A DNA stretch of 64,000 nt from Chimonanthus salicifolius (lineage: Eukaryota > Streptophyta > Magnoliopsida > Laurales > Calycanthaceae), in assembly GCA_013350335.1 (NCBI GenBank), contig CM023537.1:10782438-10846437 (forward strand). The letters are read 5' to 3'. Under the pieces are notes generated by a model. That model saw only the letters and a program-made list of their open reading frames with translations, was not told the DNA's origin and made no database searches. The translations under genes were made by a program, and so were the position numbers. This document shows positions 55,870 to 64,000 of this stretch, piece by piece (the stretch's first letter is position 1; each line of letters starts with the position of its first letter).

Positions 55870-55984
55870 TATAATATAACATATCAAATTTAGGAGGTTA
55901 GGATCTTCTTATATATTAAATTGAATATTTTAAAATCCCATCGATCTGTGGTTGCCATTTGCATTTTGATTTGGCATGTTTCTT

Positions 55985-56100
55985 TCTTCCTTAGGCTGAC
56001 TGCCTATCACCCATAGGACTTGAACCCATACACCTTGAGGTCGGAACAATGAACCCTTGCCAATTGTACTAGAGGTTCTTGTTTTATTCAAACCTAGCAC
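55985..56100 (-). mobile_element. tRNA-derived SINE fragment
   Basis: Minus strand: CTCTAGTACAATTGGCAAGG (box A-like) and GGGTTCAAGTCC (box B) 40 bases later, followed by TATGGGTGATAGGCAGTCAG. No cloverleaf acceptor stem, so not a tRNA gene. Confidence 0.55.
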
Positions 56101-56408
56101 TCAGCTTACTAAAACCTGTGGTGTCCATATAAGGACCCAAATGATACTTTAGCCATTGAAATAAAAAAGGTCCAAATAAAAAAAATGCAGTATCTCAATT
56201 AAGGGCAATTTCAGAATAACAAAATGCAAATAAAAGTCGAATTTTTTATCATATTTTTTGAGAACATTACCACGGAAAGCTTGCTTGCAACACTTACACA
56301 GGAAAACAAATTCCACCACAATCAAGTCATTTTTCAAGACACTTTGCTAAGGAACTTTATGGAGGAAACTTATTTTCTTTTAAAAAAAAGTAAACAGGAT
56401 CTGCAACT

Positions 56409-56572
56409 CTGGTAGAAAACCATTTTTCCAGTTTACAATGAGGGCTTGCTACCTTATTAGAAAAACCATTATCCAGTTCAAAATAAGGGCTTGCTATTTT
56501 CTTAGAAAAATGATTATCTGGTTCACAATAGCCTACTACTTTCTTAGAAAAACCATCTTTCAGCTTATATTG
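56409..56572. repeat. Minisatellite, period 44-45, about 3.7 copies
   Basis: Units start at about 56441, 56486 and 56530 with AGGGCTTGCTA (or a variant), with a partial unit before 56441. Each holds CTTA(T/-)TAGAAAAAccATTaTCcAGTTcA. Because the period is near 45 it keeps one plus-strand frame open, giving RACYLIRKT-, RACYFLRKM- and AYYFLRKT-type repeats. Confidence 0.9.
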
Positions 56573-59123
56573 GGGGCTCTAACAAAAGAAAGCGGGTCAA
56601 ATCCTTATAAATTAACATTCCCTGGGCAAAAATTTCACCCTCGCATTTGAACTCGATGTATTTCAAAACTATCAAGGACCAATCATTCATGGTAAACTAC
56701 ACACTAAATATGAATGTTGGTCAAATCTAGACCCGCAAAAATCAAAACCCAAGGCATCAAAACAAGCAGACATGAAGACCCTTTTCAGAAATTCAATCTC
56801 TGTTCACCTGACCATGCTTCATCCATTTATTCCAGAGCATCAGCCTATTGTACACACAACATGCAATAAATCCCGGCCCACAAAAATCAACGTCCTCACA
56901 AAAATACTTTTAAATAGTTTAACTAGAAAATGACTCACCTAGGTCACTTTATTGATCTGCTCATGTCAAAATATTAGATCAAATGAGTAGAATCCAAGTT
57001 CTAATTTCCAACCTTGGTATGAATGGCTGCAGATTCCTTTCATGCTACAACATTTTTATAGACAAACAAAAGGTTGAAAAACCATGATAATCACCGCAAA
57101 TCAATCAAGAACCAAATCACTTCATGAGTTGGGTCAAGATATCAATAGTCAAAACCCTTCTTTTGGGGATGTAATCAAAGTTGAATAATCATGTCCTAAA
57201 TAGTTTTCCTCTGAATTACTGTAGTCTTTCATAACATCCCCATCATTTCAGAAAATAAAAGATACGAAAGAGAACTTCTATTATAAACTATGTACTTATG
57301 TCAAATACAAGCACATCTGACGTTCTGTCAATTTTCTTTTTCAAACATAAGTTTTTTCAACATTGCGTCTTCTCCATGACAAATCAATTCTGTGTCCGAC
57401 CCTTAAATTACTCATCCTCCACTTGCATCTTGAGTTTGGCATGCTTGACCACAAACAGTTTTTGTACTTTTCCAATTCTTACCACTTAGCACATGTTTTT
57501 ATTGCACCTTAACAATTACTTGATCGAGACGTTATGAACATTTATCCCTCTTTTCTTCCTTTCATTTTCCTGTTTTGATAAAAAGAATAATAGTAGGCAG
57601 CCTTAATTGTAATAACAAACAAGCTAAGTGCTTTAGAAGTAGAATCAGCACATCCATGCATCCTCTTAAGCTCAAGTGTCCCACCTTCATGACTTCTTTA
57701 TAATTGCCTTCAATTTCCTCACAACACAACTGGGCCAACATCATAACACATCCATCTTCCTCAACATCTACTTAACATACCATTGATATTCTCATTATTT
57801 AAAAAGAAAAAATTCCCGTTGCCAATGTAGGGTTTTTCCTTAGCTCGAACTAGGTCCCAAACCCACTTGAACCCTCCCTAAACAAACAGGTTTCAACACA
57901 TATGCCAGCCCGTCAAGCCAGGCTTTGGCTAAATGCTCGAGTCTGTTTATATAAATGGTCAGGCTCAAACTTTTGCACAAATCCCCTAAAAGCCCATTGG
58001 GCTTTTTGGCCCATTTAGCAATTATATGTGTATGTGTACTTGGATCATTTTCCATTTTTTAAAAATATTTTGAAATTAATTAGAAGACAAACCATTCATA
58101 TTGGTGGGGGTGGGGGGGGGCAAGACATGGTGAACTACAAGTGGAGCAAATTTGAGCTTAAAACTGTCGCCATTTGATCATAGTGATCAAAGTCATCAGG
58201 CATCCTTAAAGATAACCAAGACAAAAACGTCGAGTGACTCAAACCACTAAGATCAAGTGGCTAGAAAATGAATTTTGAGCTCAAATTGGTCCACTTGTAG
58301 GTCATCACGTCAACTTTCAATATGAAGGGTTGGATTTTTAATGGTCTCAAACAGGTAAATGTACAGGCTTGGGATTTAACATGCAAATCCCAGTGGCCAG
58401 TGGTCTACGAGCAGGCTCAGGCTTATGTATATATGGACGGGCTCTGAGCTGCCAAAGAACGTAGCCTGGTCCAAACTGGCCCTTGCCATTAGAACCAATG
58501 GACCATTGCCAACATTTTGGAGGAATCTTTACTTTACCACATCTCCCACTAGGTTGTAATTTGGCATGTAGAGAGAACATGGGCCATGCATTCCGCAACC
58601 TAACCAATTCAACAATATATGGTTCTCTTCAAAAGTGTCTTCTTGTCTCAACACAACATTCTAGGATTTTCACACCAAGGGCCCTCCCCTTACCTTTCCA
58701 TGTGGTTGCTAATCTATCCGATAATCAAACAATGATATACATGCTCCACTAAGTCATCCGCACTCATGTGCTCATCTACTGCTAATTTGTCAGTAGCCAT
58801 AGGTACGAGAGGGTTATAGAAGCACGACAACAAGCAATGACACAATATGTGCACCATAGCGAAAAATAATGGGTTATGTATATTTCCCGACAAACTTGTT
58901 ACAACAAGACCTAATGAAACACCCATATGTAGGTCAGGGAAAGGATCCCCAAATATTAGGTATATGCCATTAAACCAAGTCAAATACTCCATGAAGTGGG
59001 ATAGCTTGTGATAGAATGAATTTCATTTTATAGCCTGGATATAATATTCCACTGAGGCTTATGGTTATTCGGTCTTTTGAGTTCCCCGCTCTGCAAATTC
59101 AGAAGTAAATGAGTTGGTTCGCC

Positions 59124-59275
59124 AGGGTGTGACTTCATCATCAGAAATTATAAATAATTTTATGCAATTTTGGGGGATGGTTTTTGTCTGTTTCTCATCA
59201 GGGTGTGACCTTGTTATCAGAAATTATAAATAATTTTATGTAATTTTGGGGGGTGGTTTTTTGTTTGCTTCTTTT
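59124..59275. repeat. 76-bp tandem duplication
   Basis: The copies start AGGGTGTGAC at 59124 and 59200. Both contain TCAGAAATTATAAATAATTT and TTTTGGGGG(A/G)TGGTTTTT. The segment that follows, up to the (AAT)n run near 59360, resembles a plus-strand LINE 3' UTR. Confidence 0.92.
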
Positions 59276-59729
59276 TTTGGGTGGAAAGCTCACTATGCTT
59301 GCTAAGGTTTTTTTTGTATGTGTTCCCTTTTATTAATGAAGCTACTTTTCAAAATAATAATAATAATATTCTAAGGCCTTTGTATGTTCTCCATTACTTG
59401 TGTGGCTAAGCCTGTGTTATAGAGTTTATAATTCTATTATAGGGATTAACTTCTAGGTGTGTAGCTCTGTAGTAATTTTGCAAAGCTTCCATATAATTTC
59501 CTTTAGATTGTGACATCTACTACAGTCGTTCATTCTAGTAAATCCTGAATTCAAAACAAGAGATACTAAATTCATCACTAGGATTAAAGCTTCAAAGATT
59601 GGGGTGGGACAATAAAATAGGAACAACGAATTGATACAAACCAATTTAGCTTCATAAAGGGATCTAAAAGTGGTTGCACGCCAGCTTTTTAACTTGTACT
59701 TTAAGAACTTCAATTTCTGATGAAGGATG

Positions 59730-60240
59730 AAGGATTTGTTGCCGGAATATGTCCACCATTGTCCAATGAGATCCCTGAAACCATTTTATTTTACCCAGCA
59801 AAACTCAAATCTGAAGGGAGAAGGGCCCCAAGACTCATCAAAGGTGTCCAAAACCAAAGGCCAATGATCGGAGATGGGGGCGAGGAAGGCAGGTGTAGGA
59901 GACTCGGGAAACAAATCCATTCACTATTGAAACAAAAAACCTGTCAATTCGAGATAAAATAGGTCTCTCTTGGCCATTGGACCAAGTAAATTCAGCTTCA
60001 GATAGAGGGAGGTCCACAAGCGCAAGAGAGGAAATGCAGTTAGAGAATCAACTCATAATGGAATTGAACCTAGTTAACCCCGTCTTCTCATGAGGGATCG
60101 AATGAGGTTGACATCCCCACAAATACACCACTGATTACTCCATCGACCATTGAGAGATTCAATCTCAGCAAGAAAGCCAATCCTCCGAGACACATCATAC
60201 TGCCCATAGACTGATGTTAACATCCATGTCATTCTGGAAA
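59730..60240 (-). mobile_element. LINE endonuclease fragment (decayed)
   Basis: Minus-strand pieces: YDVSRRIGFLAEIESLNGRW then WCICGDVNLIRSL, matching the (W)xxxGDFNxxRxxxE block. Further on come LDRFLF-like remains and IIGLWFWTPLMSLG, where L1 endonucleases have SDHxPLxL. Several stops. No RT follows on its left, so it is a truncated scrap. Confidence 0.6.
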
Positions 60241-60509
60241 TACGATTTTGGAACAGATCTCATAAATATTTGGTGCTACACAACTAGGCTTTTTTAACTG
60301 CCAAATGGTTTTGATGATGTCATGAGCAGTAGATCTTTGATCTCTTCGGAAAGAGCATAAGAAGTCTTCCCTGATTAGGTGGTTATCACTGGAAGAGTAT
60401 ATGTTCATCTCTTGGGCTTCATCTTCAAGACTAGTTCAAATGATACCCAAACTAGACTTCATTGGAGATTAGCACTCGTGTTTTCTTCCTTCACAGGCTT
60501 CACTTATTG

Positions 60510-60905
60510 CTTCTCAATGAGAACACCTACTTATGGAACGATGAAGCTTAATTTTGATGGAAGAGGAATTATTAGAGATCTTATTTGGGATAGTTCTTCC
60601 TCTATCATTACTTAATTCGCTGAGTTGTCTTATGAAGTCAGTGCTAATGAATTAGAGGTTAAAGCACTTCATAAGGGCTATAAATTGCTTGACTCTTTGG
60701 ACAATTACAATGCCTTGTGAAAGGTGACTCCACAAGTGTGATAAGTTGGTGTTCCTCTCATGTGCTTCCTGAAGTTATAAAATTCAATTCTCGAGATTTG
60801 GGATATTATTTCATCAACAGAGTTGTTTATGAGGAACATTATCGTTCAACAAATGTAGAGGCAAATCATCTCACAGGGACAAGGATGTCTTGTTCTTTTT
60901 ATAGT
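60510..60905 (+). mobile_element. LINE RNase H fragment (decayed)
   Basis: PTYGTMKLNFDGRGIIRDLI opens like the RVT_3 RNase H start. It continues over a stop with YEVSANELEVKALHKGYKLL (catalytic Glu helix), VKGDSTSVISW (catalytic Asp strand) and RSTNVEANHLTG (final N-xx-A-x-x-L). One internal TGA and a TAA-like break make it dead. Confidence 0.68.
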
Positions 60906-61624
60906 TATAAATTAGTACAATTATATTTCTTTTTCTTCTATTTTTTAAATCCATTTTCTCTTCTAATCTAATTCTAATTAATCTTAAATTTAAAAATGAA
61001 ATAAAAAATCAACTCAATCTATGATGCCCGGGCATTTAAAAGTAGGCAACATCCCTATATCATGACATCTCGAACACTTCACTATCATGTGTAAAATCCA
61101 TGTCCTTGTTGTATCCATGCCATATCAGGGGATCATAGAGCTCCATAGAGAATCACAAATGTAACAAACATAAAAATGCCCTCTTTATCAGTGTGGCATT
61201 CATATCCTATATGTAAATCCAATAGCTCATTTACACTTAACCCATCCTACTATCTACATCCAATCAAAATCACCACTTGGTTTTAAAATCACAAGAAATC
61301 AAATTTCTCATTTTGGAATTCAAGTGATTCTCGGATTGCTGTAGACCCAGATAGATGGTTGCTGATTGTTATTCTCAGCAGAATGGCATAATATGAAATG
61401 TCGTTTTCAGCAGACAGCTAAATGACTGGTAGATGGACAGTTTCTGCTCTCTTCTATCTTACTCCACAGTTGTTGTATCAATCCTAGCCGCCCAAACCGC
61501 AGTGTGGATCCCAGAACTGAATGGCAAGTTTTAAGTCTAGCCTTTCTTCAATATGCTGTTTAATCCTCAGCGGGAGACCAGTTCACTAGCTTTGATATGG
61601 AAATCGTGAGACAAGTTCAATAGC

Positions 61625-62765
61625 AATCCTAGCTTTGGCTTCCTGGATTGCTATTCAAGAGAAGATCCTAACCATTGACAACCTGAGAAAGAGAAAGGTG
61701 AGATGTATGATTATTAATGTCTGTTATCTGCATCTACGGGATAACAAATCACCCAACCATCTGCTCCTTCACTGCCCCCTACTGCAGCTCACTTATGGGC
61801 ATTGGTACATTAGTGTTTCAATGTCTCATGGGTCCTTCCGCTAGCTCTCTGTTTGACCTTCTCAAGATCTGCCAGTTCTGCCCTTCTTTAAAGAAAGGTT
61901 AGCTTCTTTGGGACATTGCTTTTTTGGCTACATTATGATCAATCTGGTCCAAAAGAAATCACAGATCTTTTCGGGGTAAAGCCTCAACCTTCATGGATTT
62001 GGTAGATTTCATTAAGTGGACATGTACCTTTTGGGCCTCAGTGTTACCAGATTTCAAATTTGTGCTGGTGGACTTAATTGTGAGATGTCTACATGAGGTT
62101 ATCACCGACACCAGCACTGCACAAGTTATAAATGTATCATCGGAACCCCCTCCTCTCAGAAGTTTTGAACTGAACTTTGCATGCAAGTGATACCCTGGGC
62201 CTGCAGGTATAGGCAGGATTAATCAGGAACATTGCTAGCAATTCTTTGATTGCCTCTTCCAGCCCAATTGATCCTTGCTTTGCTCACTTTGCGGAAGCTT
62301 CTGCTCTCCTTTTTGGGCTTAATCTGTTGATCAATAACCACTGGCTGCAAGGGATAATTGAAGAGCACTATGTAGAAGCTGCTGCTCTCCTTTTCAAGTT
62401 TAATCTTTTAGCTATAATTGAAGAGGACTAGGCCTGCGCCATTGCTTGTGGCAAAGAACTCTTCTTCTCACCCATAGGCCATAGCTGACATTGTTGAGGA
62501 AATTGGAGATTTAAGCAAGGGAATTGATGTTTCCTTAGAGACGCCAATGGTGAGGTGGATAGGTGGCTAAGAGAGGAGTATCTAGACTTTCATTGCTTGT
62601 CGATGATCTCCATCTTTGTAATTCCTAATTCTTTTAGCTTCTTCTAGCTACATGTTTCTTTTTTTTATCCTGGGTGTTTAGTGTCTTTGGGCCTGCTATC
62701 TTGGACCACTTGGCCTTCTAGCCTTTGTATTGGCTGTCTGCTTTTTAAATAAAATTACCATCTAT
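61625..62765 (+). mobile_element. LINE 3' portion: zinc-binding region, RNase H and 3' UTR (decayed)
   Basis: TIDNLRKRKV then NVCYLHLRDNKSPNHLLLHC is the zf-RVT block, with the first Cys pair worn. About 450 bp later SSSPIDPCFAHFAEASALLFGL resembles the RNase H helix with AEAxAL, and a second similar EAAALLFKFNLL follows. The 3' end has GGGCCTGCTATCTTGGACCA, CCTTTGTATTGGCTGTC and AATAAAATT, like a LINE 3' UTR. Multiple frame breaks. Confidence 0.62.
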
Positions 62766-62934
62766 CAGAAAAATAAAATTTAAGTGATTTTCAACTGTTA
62801 ATCAGGTCACCCCCTACTTTCAAATCACTAAACTTACACCTCATGGATTTTGTCTCTACTATATTAGTTTTCCTCAAAAGTGTTTCTCCATGTTTCTAAC
62901 TTATTATTTAGTAGGTTCCTGTAAGGAATGAAAC

Positions 62935-63405
62935 TTGAGACAGGCCCAACACAAGCCCGCATGAAAACACCTAAAAAAATCATGTTCAAGTTGACCAAGA
63001 TGCAAATAAGGCTTACCCAGCCCAAACTAAAATTCAGGTTGGGCTCATGCCTATTACATGAAAGCTCGAGTTAGAGCTGAAAGGGTGACTTTTAACCACA
63101 TTTTTATAAAATCGAATTTTTAATTGATAATTTTGTATAAATATAAAATTTATATAACATATATTTCATATTTTATAGAATACTAGAAAAGAACTTCCAT
63201 TTTAAGTCCAAAAAGCCTGAGCCTGAAAATGGCTTAACATCAAGCTCAAGCCTTGCAACTACAGTTCGGGCAAGGCTTGCATTCTACTAATTTGGGTTAA
63301 CTCAGACCCAAGCATGAGCTCAGGCCCTTTAATTGCAATTTAGGTCTCGGCTCAAGAAAGCCTATAATCCAGCCCAGCCCAGCCCATAAATTTTGTAGTC
63401 CTAGT
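62935..63405. mobile_element. Possible degenerate MITE (GGCCCAAC / CAGCCCAGCCC type)
   Basis: The left side has AAGGAATGAAACTTGAGACAGG. The right side read inward is TAGGACTACAAAATTTATGG. The ~470 bp between are full of AGGCTCAGGC/AGCCTGAGCC words with an AT-rich centre. The ends recall the outer MITE at 23630 (TAGGnnTGAAACTT), but no duplication was found. Confidence 0.4.
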
Positions 63406-64000
63406 TCCTTCTCGATAATTGGTACTACCACAAGTGATGATCATCAGCACTACCCCCACCAAATGTGGTGATGATGGATCTATTGGAAATCTCTCTCTTT
63501 CATTACATCCCGAGTTTGTTATCGCTTCGAATCATTTTTTCAGTCCCTGAATTTTATGGCCTTCAAAACATGGCCAAATTGATTTGATCGATATGATTTT
63601 TGGTGGGGCTATTACTAAATCTTAGAACCTTCCAGAGCCCATCTCGATGGACAAAAGTGGGAATACCCTATGGTGTGGGGGAAGTACCATATCATCCAAA
63701 AGATGCCCGAAGCAACAATAACTAATCAGTCAATTTTACTGAGTAAAAAAACTTCATACAAAACAACAATAAATGTAAACCACAAGAAATGGATACTACC
63801 ACACTTTCAAAACCAAATAACAATAGTAATAGTAATAATAATAAATATTTTTTTGTGTGAAACCAAGCTGATAATCAGCATTTTGCAAATAATGCTTCAA
63901 GATAAACGCTGGTATATCCATACAACCAGACTAGAAATCATCCTACATTTGCACATGTAAGCAAACATTCAGCAATTGTGCATCCATGTAAGCATGCATA
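63406..64000. other. Unassigned DNA at the right edge
   Basis: Ordinary to AT-rich sequence with an (AAT)n-like run near 63820-63845. No KH exon or other coding segment is seen. Confidence 0.45.

Larger units (their letters stand above)
55057..64000 (-). other. Probable upstream intron of the KH gene, filled with repeats
   Basis: The acceptor at 55059-55057 (CCCTCTTCAG) requires an upstream exon. None with a GxxG KH loop was found to the right edge, so this region is most simply one long intron (more than 8.9 kb). It contains tandem repeats, a Stowaway MITE, a SINE and at least three LINE remnants, listed separately. 57.8-58.4 kb has AGCCCATTGGGC/AGGCTCAGGC-type phrases of the MITE style seen elsewhere. 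58.48-58.99 kb has an unassigned stretch of normal composition. Confidence 0.55.

Noticed and set aside
56409..56572. CRISPR-like regularly spaced repeat
   Set aside because: Plant DNA, only 3-4 diverged units without unique spacers; it is a minisatellite.

Overview
The window is nuclear DNA from a flowering plant. The evidence is split genes with GT-AG introns and plant-specific families: a Dof transcription factor, a plant GDSL esterase/lipase, a plant PXA-domain protein and a KH protein with a Q/P/G/Y-rich tail. They sit in AT-rich DNA loaded with plant-type transposons. The order or family of the plant cannot be read from the sequence. No operon, CRISPR array, rRNA gene or functional tRNA gene is visible.

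Layout. (1) 0.4-4.75 kb: three decayed LINE pieces, all on the minus strand (an L1 with RT and RNase H, an RTE-like 3' end, a second L1 RT piece). (2) 4.9-9.0 kb: the 5' half of a PXA-domain membrane protein gene on the minus strand, four exons with consistent phases; its downstream exons are not visible. (3) 9-18 kb: intergenic, with a complete 353-bp TRIM retrotransposon, SINEs and degenerate TIR elements. (4) 18.3-21.3 kb: a complete five-exon GDSL esterase/lipase gene, plus strand, with SINEs in intron 3. (5) 21.3-32.4 kb: intergenic, with a MITE nested inside another MITE, two GC-rich islands of unknown nature and three MITEs between 29.8 and 31.6 kb. (6) 32.5-33.3 kb: a Dof gene (DOF5.8-like) with a TATA box and an apparent frameshift just before its zinc finger. 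(7) 34.8-36.1 kb: three tRNA-derived SINE copies. (8) 39.1-39.6 kb: a single-exon 160-residue protein of unknown function with its own TATA box. (9) 40.95-47.43 kb: an almost complete L1 LINE with perfect 16-bp target duplications, an intact ORF1 and an ORF2 broken by small lesions. (10) 49.7-55.1 kb: the last two exons of a KH-domain RNA-binding protein gene, minus strand, separated by a 4.3-kb intron holding a Copia remnant. The upstream KH exons are not seen, so they probably lie past the right edge. (11) 55-64 kb: tandem repeats, a Stowaway MITE, a SINE and further LINE remnants, probably mostly inside the next KH-gene intron.

The host genes have unrelated roles (endomembrane sorting, lipid or ester hydrolysis, vascular-type transcription control, RNA binding), and nothing suggests they work together. 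The strongest observations concern mobile elements: a TRIM, three MITEs with perfect 8-bp duplications, one of them nested in another MITE, a MITE carrying six copies of a 12-bp palindrome, and an L1 whose ORF1 stop overlaps its ORF2 start and whose ORF2 carries exact short tandem duplications at frameshift points. I found no clear undescribed multi-gene system.
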